NCBI GenBank assembly: GCA_910591455.2 | Contig: OU342816.1 | Location: forward strand, 17,731,638-17,795,637 | Source: Pholis gunnellus | Lineage: Eukaryota > Chordata > Actinopteri > Perciformes > Pholidae | DNA: 64,000 nucleotides | Direction: 5' to 3' | Made by a program: the position numbers and the translations under genes | Notes under the pieces: model-generated | The model's input: only the letters and a program-made list of their open reading frames with translations | Database searches by the model: none | Told to the model about the DNA's origin: nothing | Shown: piece by piece, positions 1 to 13,492 of the stretch | Layout of the letters: each line of letters starts with the position of its first letter | Position numbering within the stretch: position 1 is the first letter of the stretch

Positions 1-391
1 ATAAGATTACCTGCAGATTCCGGCAGTCCTCCATATCCGTGGCTAGAGGAATCAAAAAAAGGAGATGTCATGCGTCACAACCAGAGGTGGCAAGAGAGGG
101 TGGAGCGAAGTACAACCAAACGCTGATTAAGACATTTTTAAGCAACCAAAATGTTACGATGAACCTTTATGAAGTGAAAAAGCACGTTGAACGGGTAACA
201 GTTGTGGGATGAAAACATGGACGACGCCATGGAAGAGATCTGTAAATGACCGTAATTTACTAAATGAACATCATGTGATATTGAAGAGGACTTGAAACTA
301 GCGACTGAGACCATAAACTCATGTCTACAGTGTTTACTGAGAAGTAGAGTTATTTTCTCATAGACTTCTATACAATTGCAACCAGAGGAGT

Positions 392-404
392 CGCCCCCTC
401 GTGG
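392..404 (-). promoter_or_regulatory. CTCF-like motif
   Basis: Read on the minus strand the core is CCACGAGGGGGCG, which differs from the vertebrate CTCF core CCASYAGRKGGCG at one position. Motif match only; occupancy cannot be seen from sequence. Confidence 0.35.
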
Positions 405-803
405 CAAGTAGAAAGAATGCAGGTTCAAGGCACTTCTACATTTTGGTGCACGATCATAGAAAACGAGGATTGATTTGTTCCACTGAGGCATCTGCAGGGA
501 GGGTGTCATAGTAGCTACTCTATCGGTGAGAATCAATATTCTGTAATATTTGATAGATCGATAATGAAAGACCATGAAAAGAAAATGCTTTCAATTTATA
601 AACGTATTGTATATTGGCCGCACCTCTAGCGAATCGAGCGCACCCAAAAATCTCTGTCAGGCCGAGCGCAACCAAAGAGGACCGAAGCGGACATCATCCC
701 TTCATTTCTTGCCATCTGCAGTAACACTCCAGCATCGTAGCTCCAGTTACACTGCACCATGTGCCACACCACAAAGCTCAAGACCGTGTCCCAGGCTTCA
801 TTC

Positions 804-856
804 TGATACGATACGATCGTTACGATCGCTACGATACAATTCGATACGATACGATC
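804..856. repeat. imperfect tandem repeat of ACGATAC/ACGATCG
   Basis: About seven degenerate copies of a 7-8 base unit related to CGATACGAT. It is a local low-complexity block with no coding potential. Confidence 0.6.
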
Positions 857-3327
857 TCTATTGGCCCTTACCGAAATTTGTCTTTGACTCAAATGCAGCA
901 CACATGATATGACACATAACATATTGTCTTACCAGTATAGGTGCCTCCATAGAAATAAATAAGAAAGAAACAGACAAACAAAGTAACATTTAGTAAAACA
1001 CATTATAACTACACATTACACCTATTGCACAATATTCATTCAATAACCTTGATCCATGGGACCAAGCACACTAGAATTTCCTTTAAATATGTTTTCATGG
1101 CCTTCAAAAACATGTTTATACTGCAACAACTACCTGACAGGGCCAACATGTCTGGACAGGGAAAAATGAAGGAACTGCAGGTGGATTATTTAAATATGAT
1201 GTCACACTACTGAACTCCTCTGAACTTAATGTTGAACCAATCCAGTCAAAGGAAATGGAAAAGAAAAACGTCATGTTTGCTCTTTATGTGAGAGACTTTA
1301 GTTTATCTGAGGTCTGGCTGTGTGAAGTGGAATTGTGTTTGAAGTAGCGTGCTGGAAGAGTGGAATTAATTGTATTGTCACATGTTTGACTAGCACCAAA
1401 GTCCAGTAAAACTGTGAGGAAAATATACAAAGAGCTAAAAGTAAAATAAGACATGTGTAACATGCAGCATGGGAGTGACCCTCTTGTCAAAACTTGGCAC
1501 ATGTTAAACATAATTCATGGACACAAAACAAAATGAAAGAAACAGACTCCAGCCAGAAATCGTTTGAAAGGTCAAATTAGCAAATTGAACTCAGAAAACG
1601 GAACATTACGCCCATCAAGAGAGAACAACGTAATGGAGTCAATCATTTCTGAAAGGAGAACTTCGTGCGATGAGATTCGAGCGACGCACGTTGACCTTCG
1701 TGCACGAGATAATTTCATGCTCAGCAGATTGACGACGTTATCTGATCTAAAAGTGCAGTAGAAATGATGATGACCTTAGGCACCGGAGCAACAAAGGACT
1801 TTATCTGTGTGACAGATTGATGCTGTGCACATATTCTCTCTCTTGGAGACACTGGACTCTGCACTCGGGCATACCAACCACTTGAACTTCTGAGATAAGA
1901 TAGCCCGAGTATATGAATAAAGGAGGATGCAGAACGTGTAGGAAATGCGATAACTTGGAAGGAAAATGTCTATATCTCACTACATATTAAATAGCTTTAA
2001 CTACATTTAAGGAGTTTGTGATGCAGTCGCATAGTGAAGACCTTAAAGCTGTGATTCTCATGAGGAAATGCCTCGCCTACACGAGGACAGCAGCCTTAAT
2101 ATCCATTCTGTTTCATTATGACTCCGGTAATGTAACTTTTGCCCCCGTTAGGTCAGATAACGTCTCCTTTATCCGCCAGGCACTCCTCTGACGGATCAGA
2201 TAGGAAGTATGATAAAATAATATTCATGTTCTAGAGGAGTCAGATAAAGAAATTCTGGGCACATAACGATATAGAATAAAATATAACGATCGGACGGGAA
2301 GAGATCCTTCAAACCGGTATTGTTGAACAGTTTATCACCAGTAGTGATGAGTCACCTTTACAGTGCCCTAAAGTTAAAGAATTACACATCTGGTAGAGTT
2401 TATCATTCAGGGTTTATCATACCATAACTTCAAATATTAAATGATATAAGAGCGGTTTGGTTTTTTTGCTCTCTGTATACTAACTATGATTATTTGGGAC
2501 ATTTTTTAATACTTTGTATGCATCACAAAGTACTCTCTGCTCCCTCCTCCTCCTCCTCCTCTCCCAATCTAAAGCAGCCCTGAGTTTCACATCTGCTCGT
2601 TCCGGTAACTGTGCCTAGGTGTGTGTGTATGTATATGTGAGTAATGCATCGGTAATTGTCGACTGGGCTCACGTGCTGATACTACAGTACGCCATTTTGT
2701 AGCTTGCGTCGTGCTGCATTTCGAAGCGAAGCACAAAAAGCAGAGGGATTACAGTCCAACTCATTTTGCCTCGACCTTTATGCTTGGTAAGGGAAGGCCG
2801 CTCCTCTTGCATTATAAATATGAATTCATGTGGAAAGAAATCCTGTGAGTTATGACATGGTAGTTCACGCTGGTATTGCAGTGCACTGGTTTCTTTTTCT
2901 GCAGGCCCTGAATACACATTTTGTGCCGGGGACAAAAGAGATGTGCTTGCTGCTGGCCCTACCCTCTGTGTCAGTCAGTGTGGAATCAGGATGTTGGACT
3001 GAGGGGCAGGGCGCTGGGCCTGTTAAATATTGACTGCAGGTGTAATAATTAACCTTCCACCAACTCCTGATCCCTTAAACTGGCTGCTCGGCCTCGCTGC
3101 CATTGCTTCGCCGTCTTTGCTGACATTGGCATCGAAATGCTCCCGGCAGCTGCTCGCTGTCGGTGTCTCCCTCTGTGTCTCCACCTGTCTCGGTCTTGTC
3201 CGCTCTGTTTCTTCTTCTCTGCATTTCCCCCCTCTGCTGCTCCGGCCCCCGGCACCCCTGTGTCTTGACGCCCTGCGGCTCTTGAAAACCTTTGGCCTCG
3301 TTCCGCGAAAGCCTCCGGACGGGGCCA

Positions 3328-3890
3328 ATGCATCTGGAGGTGAGTGCAGCTCTTACCCACAACTGAATCGTTGTGTGAAATGTTCAGGATTAAAACAAAG
3401 TACGACGACAAAATCCAATTATTGTCTATCATAAGAACACCTGACAAAAGTAAGTGTTGAACGGGAAATATGATGCGCATGACTACATCGACATGGCTCT
3501 ATGTTTCAGGATACATTATGTATTTTGAGACAAAGTCTGTCTACTTCAATTAGCTGAAGATCTTGACTTAGTGATTCTTTTTTTGGGCTTTTTTTTATAT
3601 TAGAAAAATTAAATAAAACAAACTAGATGTAATTGTAGTATTTTTCGAATTAATGTCAACGTCTCTGTCTTTGGAGGGCGGATGGGTGCCGTGTGATTGG
3701 TTTATTCAACAGACTAAAAACTGCAAGCAGAGATGGTCTAACAGAGCTGCTAATCATTCAATTGCTTTATTGTTCTGTTTTTTTTTTTTTTCCTGTGCAG
3801 GGTTTTATTGCGAGGCAAAGTCTACAGAGATATCGCTCTGTAGCTGAGCAAGGCAGGCTGAACAAGAACAAAATGCCTCACAGGATTTGA
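3328..3890 (+). other. candidate unrecognised spliced transcript with a 33-codon ORF
   Basis: A good splice donor (GGAG|GTGAGT, exon end 3339) lies at the edge of a GC-rich stretch (about 3000-3340). A very good acceptor (long T tract then CCTGTGCAG, exon start 3801) follows 461 bases later. Joined in phase 0, ATG at 3328 reads MHLE and continues as GFIARQSLQRYRSVAEQ and on to a TGA at 3888-3890, 33 residues in all, basic and rich in R, K and Q. I do not recognise the product. It could be a microprotein, the 5' part of a long noncoding RNA, or chance. The GC-rich 3000-3340 block could be its first exon and promoter. Confidence 0.25.
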
Positions 3891-4268
3891 AAAATAACTT
3901 GATTAGGTTCAGACTGATTGCACATTGGAAAACTATGAAGCCAATCTTTTAGTAATCATGAGGACGAATGTCAGTGGAAGCAGGAAATGCTTCAGTACAT
4001 AGGTCAGACACACCCAGATATTCACATATTGAAAAGAGCCCTCATGTTGACAGCAACCATAAAATCTGCGTTATCTGTACAGGCCTTGGCCCTTTGGCCG
4101 TGCTGTTGGAAGAGTGTGAGCAATGATGCCGTCTACTTGAGGCAATAAAACTGGGCGGAGGAAATTGCCGGGTCAAAGTCACTCGCAAGGGGAGACTCCT
4201 CTCGTACTAAAGTAACTGCCTCCAAGTCCAAATCCTAAGTTAACCTCGGTGCTGCCTCCTGCTCCTTT

Positions 4269-4272
<4 letters not shown>

Positions 4273-4310
<38 letters not shown>
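4273..4310. repeat. (CT)n microsatellite
   Basis: Uninterrupted CT dinucleotide run of about 19 units, directly before a possible splice acceptor (TTTCATCTCAG, ending 4325). Confidence 0.95.
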
Positions 4311-4312
<2 letters not shown>

Positions 4313-4325
4313 CTTTCATCTCAGG

Positions 4326-4830
4326 TATTTTCCACGCCGGCGGCCAACACTGGAAGTGTCATTGTAGGTTTGTCCATCTGTAGACGTGACCGACTTGGAG
4401 AACAACTGATGCGGATGCGGTTTGCAGCCAGCGGGGAGTCTTCTGGTGCTCGCTGGATGTAACAGCAACTCCATGTGGAAGCTGTGTCTGTTCCAGTGGA
4501 AGTGCTGTTACCTGCAGAGAGCCGCCGAACGCAACACCGAGCCTGAGCTCTTCCTGAGAGGCTTTTAGTTTCAAGTGTAGATGAAGAGCGATGGGACGCA
4601 AGGCGATGACCTATGAATTGACAGCCAGTGGTTGTAACATCTGCCTGTCAGTTCTGTAGGCCACTGCTGTGTTTGTCCCTCTGAATGCCTACAGAATGTA
4701 TAAACAACATGTTTTGGGTTTCATGGATGAGTCAAGAAGCCAACTGTGTCTCTTGTGGCTTTTACGTGAATAACAATTGTTTTTAAGCATGTTTTACAAT
4801 GAATAAAATCTGAATGTGTTACTTTATGAA
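4326..4830 (+). other. candidate terminal exon of an unknown transcript
   Basis: This block starts after a pyrimidine-rich acceptor ending at 4325 and closes with an AATAAA at 4801-4806. One frame is open from the acceptor for 46 codons, beginning VFSTPAANTGSVIVG and ending GARWM before a TAA, followed by about 340 bases that would be 3' UTR. I recognise no homologue. It may be the 3' end of the transcript suggested at 3328-3890, or noncoding. There is no recognised gene between 4830 and the adss2 promoter. Confidence 0.25.
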
Positions 4831-5184
4831 TGGATGAGTCTGTCATGTGTCCTCTATTGCTCTGTTGAAGATTATTATTTGTTGCCAAGTCACTTTTATT
4901 TAGGCAACTCAAAATGATTGTATAGGGATTGAGATGCGTTAAGCAAACATAATTATTATGTACTATAATAATAATAATAATATAATGATAATAGTCAGAA
5001 ACAAGTTGATGTAGTCTACTTGACATTTTGGAGCATCCAATCTCAAAATAATTAGTTTTATTTACACATTAAACTGTTAATATAAAAAATTACAAATTAC
5101 AATTTGTCAACATGGAAATTGACCAAATACTTGAGTTAGAGTGCCTTTAGTTGAAATCCAAAACTAGTGTGTTAACAAAATCAT

Positions 5185-5515
5185 CTTAAAGGTGCTCAAT
5201 ACGAAATTCAGTCTGTTGCCTGTTGCCTCCACACGGCTCTTAACATGGCGACGACTGAGCTGCTAACGGTGCTAACAGCGCTCACAGCGCAAGCAACCGG
5301 CAACAGTGCTGACAGAGCAACCTGCGTTTACCCGATGGGGAACCAGAGGAGGTCTGCTATATACTTCTGTGACAACACAGTCAGGCAGGTCGTTATCAGC
5401 TGTAACCCAAAGTCCTCCCAAACAATATATTTTGCATTCAAATATGAATTCACCATTTTGATAATGGCACATGTTCATGTTACTGGGGATTCAAGTTACA
5501 AGAAAATATTGTAAA
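5185..5515. mobile_element. probable interspersed repeat
   Basis: The block starts with an AAAGGTGCTCAATACG-like head and a segment around CTCCACACGGCTCTTAAC, which resemble moderately repetitive elements of percomorph genomes. The open frame from 5245 has no family features. Recognition is by memory of repeat flavour only. Confidence 0.3.
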
Positions 5516-6409
5516 ATCTCAGCAGCTAGTTAGTGAGTCAACTCCAATTGCATCAACATTTCTCGCAGTGCTTTTATCTAATCAGCACAAGACTCAGCCA
5601 TTAATATTGGCTGGGTTCTTCCTTATAATAAAATAAAATATTTATATATGTATTTACCTTAAACTGTCACCATGTGGAAGTACTGAAGGGCCAACTAGTC
5701 CAGTATCCTGACTGGAGTGACCAGTACAGTCCTCCACTCTGAATATTTCCTTCAATGAATTATGGGTTGGAAGACAATCAGCTACAGTTATTTAATAAAG
5801 TCTGTGTGCACGGACCCCGTGGTCATGAGCAATATGATTTAGCTGAATGCATTACCACAAAATGACAACAAATAAACTAATCATTGAGCTCACTAATGAG
5901 ACCACACAATTACTACAAAAACACAACCGAAGGAAGAGAGTTTTGGTCCAGAAAAGCAACCAGCAGCCATGAGCTGGAATATGACTTGGCCACAGTTGCA
6001 CTCTGGGTCACCTTGTTTACTGTGTTATTAAATGCAAATGTATATTGGAATATGCACCAGCAGTGTACACACAATATGAAACAGCTGCCTTTGCTGCCAC
6101 CTGGCAGCCTGATGGACACATCGTTGTATTGAATCAGAGTTGAGTGTGTTCAGCAAAGACTCCAGACCTAATATTTCCAACTCATTATGGTTACTGAAGT
6201 CAGTATGGAGTTACTCTTTAAGACTACATTTTGACACAGGACCTCTACCGGGACTGTATTACTGCCTCGAGGCTATATGCTAGTTAATGCTCGAATTCAT
6301 TTAAAATGATGAGGTGCCTTAAATTAAAACATGGTGAACAAAGGCAGTTGCTTTTTTTTGCCTAGTATGGATTAAGCATTATATTTGAGCTGTTAAAAGC
6401 AAAAAGCAG

Positions 6410-6800
6410 AATATCACTTCCGGGCACGTTCAATCCGTCCGACGATAAAAGCGAACGCGGAAGTGGAGTGGAGTGAATCATTTTGTATTCCTGTACTCTT
6501 CGTGAATTGTGACGTATCATCAACAGAGGTCTTTAATTTAATAATCATAAGCTAAACAAACAAAGACACAGAGGGACATATAATGTATGTGTGTCAGTTA
6601 ATTGATTATATATTTGTACAGTTAGTTAGAATGAATAATGACAGCTGTGTGCTAAATGGATGTACAGTATTTTAATACTCAGAACAAAGGATATATAGAG
6701 AAACACTGCCACCTAGTGACGAAGCGACGGACGTCCACTTCCCGTGACGCAGAGAAACGCGGTAAAACGATATTCCGGTGTGCAGAAGGAGGACAGCAGC
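6410..6800 (+). promoter_or_regulatory. adss2 promoter and 5' UTR region
   Basis: There is no TATA box at a convincing distance. The stretch has an ETS-type CACTTCCGGG motif (about 6414-6423), several TGACG half-sites (including near 6717 and 6744) and a local rise in CpG towards the ATG at 6801. This is the usual pattern of a housekeeping promoter. The transcription start cannot be placed from sequence alone. Confidence 0.4.
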
Positions 6801-9800
6801 ATGGCATCCGACAGCACCATGGATAACGTAAACGGACGAGAGACCGTCTCCCTGAACGGGGAACCGGTCGTGAAGCGGCCGCGGGAGACCCTCTCTCAGT
6901 CTGCTCTCCGGGTCCCGAAGGAGCCTCAGAACAAAGTGACCGTCGTGCTCGGAGCGCAGTGGGGCGACGAGGGCAAGGGGAAAGTTGTGGACTTGCTCGC
7001 AATGGATGCGGATATTGTATGCAGGTGCCAGGTACAAAGCTACACGCTCGGTTTAACGTTCACAAGTAGCATTCAAACCGACCACGTCGTACTATGGCGG
7101 TGGTATTTAAACGTCCGCTAATCGTAACACGGGTTGTTTGGTGAAAACCGACCCCCCCCACCCCCGCTGGCAACCGTTAAATATTAATGATCTGGTTCCG
7201 ACGTCAACAACCTTGTCTGACCTCCCGGATGTAGAAGTGCTAAGTGCATGCTAGTGAGAACTACATGCCTGTTCGTCTTCTTTTTTAAATGTAAATCTGC
7301 TGTGTTGGTAGCATAATGTGTGTTTGAGTCCAGCACATGACCTCCACGTACTGATAAACGTCACTGTGTGTTATGTAACGCATTGAGCGCCCTTTGTTGT
7401 ACAGCTGTTCCTCTTCGCTTTCAACCCAGTGACATTCAACAGGAATGTGTTTTTAATATTAGCATGTAGCTTACCACAGCCAGCTAGACCCTGTTCTCAG
7501 TGAGACACACAGGCAACGTTCACCGTCCTCTGGGTTGTTGGGTTCTGGTGCTTGCTCTCCTTCAGTGTTGTGTCTCACCAGAACACTTGAGTCCACCAGG
7601 CTGATCCCCATTTGTTTTGTGCCGTTTGCAGGGAGGCAACAATGCGGGTCACACGGTGGTCGTGGACAAAGTGGAGTACGACTTCCATCTGCTGCCCAGC
7701 GGAGTGCTCAACAAGAAGGCTGTCTCCTTCATTGGTACGAGGCGATCCTTGTGTTTTCATTGTGGAAGTTGGCGGGAAGATAAAGATCCTAATAAAATCA
7801 GTATATACTTCAAAACCCACCGCAGACAGCCGTATCAGTTGTTGTGTCTTGTAGTTTGGGAAGTGACACCGAGCTAAACAATGCATGGGTACATATAGGT
7901 AACAATCAACGCGTACTGCTCTTGGTGTGTTCTCTCGATTAAGCGTTTCCTCTTTTTGGTAGATGTTTTGTTTGTAGTACTATGAACACAAGAGGAGGAA
8001 CCATTAAAGGAACTGTTGTTAAAATCCTGGGTAACAAGATTGTGTAACAACAAAATGAAACCTCAGGAAGAAACATGAGCCACATAAGAAATGTCTTTTA
8101 AGCAATGGTGCACGACTTCTCGCGCGGCTTGTCTAAGTTTCATTTTGTGCGTTACAGGCAACGGCGTGGTGATACACCTACCAGGTCTGTTTGAGGAAGC
8201 TCAGAAGAACCTGCAGAAAGGCAAAGGTAAAGGTTTCTAAATATGATATATAAACATGTTTTCCTTCCTTTACAAAGTGGTGTCGGTATCACAATAGAAT
8301 TATAACTTTTGTGTTTTTAAACATAATAGTGGTATTGGCTTCAAAAACACAGCTGCGTCCCCCAATAGGCTGGAAACCTGCAATGACATGCGCAGGATGA
8401 GGTCATAACTGTGGTATCGATGAGGTAACCTGTAACGTGGGGTTTGTTGTATTGCGTGCAGGATTACAAGGATGGGAGGAGAGATTAAAGATTTCTGATC
8501 GTGCCCACCTCGGTGAGTAAGCGGTTCCTCATTCAAAGTTTTTAGTTAGTAATGTCCTCTTATTGACAATCCCTTCTATCCGCCGCTAGTGTTCAACTTC
8601 CATCAAGCTGTTGATGGAATCCAGGAGCAGCAGCGGCAGCAACAAGAAGGGAAAAAGTAAATCTACTATAATTAGTTTGAATTCTGTATATCTTTTAGTC
8701 TGGTGAGGTTTATATTATATACTTAAGCTGGAGGGGTTCTATTCTATTAAACAATTGGGTTGTTGTGGTTATTCATGTTGCGTTTTTTACTTGTTCTTCA
8801 GTTTGGGAACCACTAAAAAGGGAATCGGTCCGGCCTACTCCTCCAAAGCTGCTCGCAACGGCCTGCGAGTCTGTGACCTTGTCTCCGATTTTAAGGTTTT
8901 TGAGGACAAGTGAGTTTTCCTGTTTTTCTTTCTTCTTCTTCTAATTACGTTCATTTTCATATTCTTATTATATATTTCCAACTTCATCGTGTGAGCAGCC
9001 TTTAGAGTCTAGTCTATTCAGGTTTTGGTGTTGCAGCACTGGGACAAGTATCTCTTTTTAAAGGGCAGTTGTATTTGAATCCCTAAATGTGAGGATCTTC
9101 CCAAGATACAAGTTTGTGTTCAGGGACACATTTTCGAGATCATTTAAATCAAATTTTAACAAAAACATCATAGACCTTCGGGTGTCCATAGTGCTATTTA
9201 TGTATCTTCTCCTGCCGTCAGCCGGCAGCGCATGAAACGGAAGCATTTACGATAGCCGGTCCAGAAGGGGATGCACGTAAACTTTTACAAACGTGTGTGT
9301 GTGTGAGCAGCCTCTTGAACTCCGTCCTCCTCGCAGGTTTCGCATGTTGGCCGAACATTTCCTGACGATGTACCCGAAACTTAACCTGGACGTCGAAGGT
9401 GAACTGGAGCAGCTGAAGGTGAGGAACACCGACGGAACGACATCGCAGTACATTTTCACTCAGTTGTGACAATAGACCGGTTTCCTGTGTCAGTGGGAAA
9501 TGCACACGTGTAAATAATACAATGAATGGTTGCGGAATTTAGCTGCCTCAGAGAAATCATTCATGTTGTTAACTAACACCTATGCTTGCACTACTGTGAC
9601 AATTTAAAATGTCTGCTCTGATGAATAACAGAAATCAGGTCGATGCATTAATCAAGATTGTTTATTTACTGGTTTCATATGACACAGGTGTTGACCGTAG
9701 AGTGTTGTTTGAATGGTTGACAGTTGTAATTTGTATTTATTGCTGAACAGAATTCAGTGTTTTCATTATTTTGGTCACTTGTTGGTCTCTGTTTTTCAGG

Positions 9801-12800
9801 GCTATGCAGAGCGGCTGCGGCCCCTGGTGACTGACGGGGTGTACTTCATGCACAAAGCTCTCACTGGGGCCAGTAAGAAGATCCTGGTGGAGGGAGCCAA
9901 TGCTGCTCTGCTGGATATTGACTTTGGTGAGCACCACTGTTTGCTTTTTTTCCAGAGTTAGTTATGAAGACGTATCAGATGTTTTGCCTCCTCGGGTTAA
10001 CCAACGTTTCTCTGTCCAGGCACGTATCCTTTCGTGACGTCTTCTAACTGCACCGTGGGCGGAGTGTGCACTGGTCTAGGCGTGCCTCCGTCGTACGTTG
10101 GCCGAGTGTACGGCGTCGTCAAAGCCTACACCACCCGGGTGGGCGTTGGCGCTTTCCCAACAGAGCAGGATAACGTGAGTAAAGACACATTTGAAAAAAG
10201 ACTTTTTCCCCCAACTCGTTGATGAAAAAGCTCCTGCTAATTACCGATTAGACTCGTCGGGCTCAGAAGACGTCGATGTTGTGATTAAAGGATCAAATTC
10301 ATCATGCCTGCTTCTCAGGCGCTCAGAAGCAGCTTTTTGTAAAATAGCCAACGTACTCCAGGAGATGCGTGATGTCGTTGTCTGGTCACCACACTCACAA
10401 CAGCAACGTTTATGTTTTTTAGATGTTGATCCAACATTCAGAGAACAAATGTGAATTATCATTTCTAGTAATTTATGACCTTTAACTTGATAAGATATCT
10501 TTCCAACTGGGTAAGTTGAGTTTGTTGGCATGGTTTATGAGTTTCATACGGATTGGATTCTCCTCATTCTGAATTGACGATTGTGAAACACCTCTCAAAA
10601 CATCCAGACGAAAGCAGAACAATTTATCACTGAACAAAGACACACGGTGTTGTAGTGAACGGTGCTGCAGAGAGATCATCTGACGTGTGTCTCCTTGTTC
10701 AGTAACCGTTAAATAAAAGCTCACTTTATCAGCAGGAGCTTTAAAAAGTGGGTGAATGCAGATTCCCCCGTGAGCCGAAACGACCTCCGTTTTTCAGGTA
10801 TGGAGGTCGGCTTCAGGGGCAGACTTGTGGTCAGACGTGGGTTAGTTCATATCTAGGAGACTGCTGAGAGAACCTTTTGTGGAAAAGAGGTCTGCCACCG
10901 CTGTGCTTCTTAAAAAGACACTTAACGCCCAGCTGCTCAGCGGTCAACAGTAGAGGAGTGTGGTTGTACTGGGCAGCTTCCACATGCTGAAGCCGGACGT
11001 TACTGGGAAAGGGGAATGTGCAGCTAACGGTTACTACACAAATACAGGCGTCAAAACAAGCAGACTCAACACAGTATCCCCTAAAGTTGCTGATTTATCT
11101 GCTGGATCTTTAAAGTGTGCTCCTTGTTTGTCGTGTTTTAGGAGACTGGAGAACTGTTGCAGTCCAGAGGGAGAGAGTTCGGTGTGACGACGGGCAGAAA
11201 GAGGCGTTGCGGTTGGCTGGACCTGATTTTGGTCAGATACGCCCACATGGTCAATGGCTTCTCCGCGTAAGTCTCGCCATTTAAGTCTCACCATTTCATA
11301 ATATTATGCCCACCCGCTGATGTAATCACTGAAGCTGCAGTTAAGCTTTCATGATGCACTCTGAACCGCCCGTCGTCATCGGAGTTGAACGGAGTGACTT
11401 CTTTCCTTGCAGAATTGCCCTGACCAAGCTGGACATTTTGGACACGCTGTCAGAGATTAAAGTGGGCGTGGCCTATAAGGTCGACGGAAAATCTCTACCA
11501 AGTTTCCCCGGTAGGTCATAACCATCTCAATGTTTTATAGAACAGCTCTTTGTCTGCCCGTTACAGAGAAAATAGGATTGGATTACACATGTAACATTGC
11601 CTTAAAGTAGGGGGCAGAGATTGAAGAAAAGTAGGGATGCAAGTGATGATTATATTTGTTTTCCGTTAATTATTTGTAAAATTAATTGATTGAAAAATGC
11701 ACTTCACAAGTTACGGTATCGGTGATATAAAACGTGGTAAAGCAGCAAATCCTCACACTTTTGAGAAGCTGTAACCAGTGTTTGTCATGTATCAATTGTT
11801 GACTACAGTACGAGGTGTAAATGCTCACGTTTTATCTCGATGTCCTGATCTTTTGATTGAAAAATATTCACGTCTAAGACTATCCATCGATCCACAAACA
11901 TTTTAGCGGCAGAAACGTGATTCCTGTAAACACAGGAGAGGACCTGTACTCTCAAAGGGATTATTGTTCTCAGAAGGACTACTCAGCGTTTGGTTAAAGG
12001 TGAACAAACGCAGCTTTTCTGCTCCTTAATGTCTTATTTCACACAGGTCAGCTTTTACTAGCAGGAAATGCAACATCTTGGGCTTTTTGAAAATCTATTT
12101 TTCAGCAGATTTGAGGCTGCGTTTATCTTCAGTATCTCTCTGCTTTCACTGCTAAACGGAGCAAAGTGAATTGTTAAGCTAATGAACCGGAGGATGATGA
12201 AACCACTTCTCTCTCTGTGACACTGCAGCTGCTCTCGGCCAGCGTGTCATCACTGATTGCCCTCGTATATTTATCATCTTTATGGTGCTGAATGTTTGAG
12301 GGTTTATCCTCATCCAGATTTGTTTCTCCGGTTGTGCTGCAGTCTTTCAGCAATTAGAGAGACACACATTTAGGAGTAAAAGTGCTCCGATTTGATTCAT
12401 TGTGTTTTAACTTTTATTTGACAACATTGTACATTAAGTATTAAAATGAAGAGATGAGAAAGTATTGGCAGACAACACATGCAGCATATCTTCGAAACTT
12501 TTACGACTTGCATGATTTTGTCGACTTGGATAAGATGATTTAATTTACAGATCTGTAAAACTTGAGGTTCTCAGTTCTACTTTAAATCTTGTGTTTAGCA
12601 GAAATGTGCTCATCAGTTTCTTGGAAACGGGTCATTCATCAGGAAGAAGCATTGAAACACGACTTAAGAAATCTTAGTCGGCTGAGACCAAAATGAAAGA
12701 CGAGTGGACTAATCGATAAGAGGGGGGGGGGCTCTCTCTCATCGGCCCTTTTTATACAGAGATCCTGCAATACTGCTGTAAACACCGGCTGCCGGCTTAG

Positions 12801-13492
12801 CGGCGAAGCAACAATGTCCCCATTCTGTCTCCGTGCCTCTTTATTCAGAACAGTGAGGCGGAATAACAGCGCAACAGTCCCGTCTTTGTGCCATCTGGTT
12901 GGCTCTTCTGAGCGGCCTTTTATAAAGACCACCGATCAAACCGTTTAGAACAAATACCAGCTAAAAACAATGGGGGGCCGGCTGACTGGAACACCCTCAC
13001 TGAGGAGCATCACATCCTATCGGATGATAGAATGTGTACCATAACGGACCATAAATACCACTAAAGGACAGCTGTCCGGTGTGTTGTTTAGGCCAGACCT
13101 GTGATGAATCGGTAACTGTAAACCAGAACAAAAACATCATCTTTCACCCGTTCTGTCGCAGCAAACATGGACGTGTTGACGCGGGTGTCTGTGGACTACG
13201 AGACGTTGCCCGGCTGGTGCTGCAGCACCGAGTCCGCTCGGAGCTTCGAGGAGCTGCCGCCGAAGGCACAAAGTTACATTCGGTTCATCGAGGACTTCCT
13301 GCAAGTGCCAGGTTTGTAAAGAGGCACTTTACATTAACGAATTGGACTGCGGCCACATCGTTAATCGCTTTGCCAAATCTGCCAGTCACACCTCGTCTTT
13401 TTTTTTTTTCTTTCTTTTTCTCTCTCTCTCTCATTTCAGTGAAGTGGGTCGGAGTCGGCAAGTCCAGAGAGAGCATGGTGAAACTGTTCTGA
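6801..13492 (+). CDS. adss2: adenylosuccinate synthetase, 13 coding exons
   Basis: Catalyses GTP-dependent condensation of IMP with aspartate to adenylosuccinate, the committed step of AMP synthesis, in the cytosol. Coding exons: 6801-7031, 7632-7734, 8158-8226, 8462-8512, 8590-8656, 8802-8909, 9337-9418, 9800-9926, 10020-10174, 11142-11266, 11413-11510, 13162-13311, 13440-13492. All phases match and give 472 residues, the usual vertebrate length. The signature QWGDEGKGK lies at residues 53-61 (catalytic Asp56) and GGNNAGHTVVV follows at 78-88 (His84). Also visible are GTTKKGIGPAYSSKAAR, the TSSNCTVGGVCTGLG loop, TTGRKRRCGWLD and the C-terminal KWVGVGKSRESM. Start: the ATG at 6801 has a good context (CAGCATGG); the same frame is open further upstream but contains no earlier ATG. 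The variable N-terminus is typical. The body retains the non-muscle QKGKG spacing, so adss2 is preferred over the muscle isozyme adss1; that choice is moderately sure, the family certain. Confidence 0.96.
13399..13439 (+). promoter_or_regulatory. long polypyrimidine tract and acceptor of last adss2 exon
   Basis: A run of T then TTTC and CT repeats ends in ATTTCAG directly before the 53-base last coding exon. It has the form of a strong acceptor and should favour inclusion of this very short coding end. Confidence 0.7.

Larger units (their letters stand above)
1..2980. other. gene-free region, left end
   Basis: No recognisable exon on either strand. The short ORFs show no family resemblance and no splice-site pairing that I could follow. 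The stretch holds a small imperfect ACGATAC-type repeat (804-856) and a CTCF-like motif (392-404). The rest is AT-rich sequence with no obvious structure. Confidence 0.6.

Noticed and set aside
1843..1912. Inverted CTCGGGC / GCCCGAG pair
   Set aside because: A seven-base stem with a long loop; expected by chance and without flanking duplication.
3049..3480. 143-codon minus-strand ORF, Arg- and Gly-rich
   Set aside because: Arises from GC-rich, pyrimidine-biased sequence; no family features, and a plus-strand donor fits the block better.
6744..6800. In-frame extension of adss2 upstream of ATG 6801
   Set aside because: The frame is open but begins with GTG, not ATG; the first ATG in frame with a good context is 6801.
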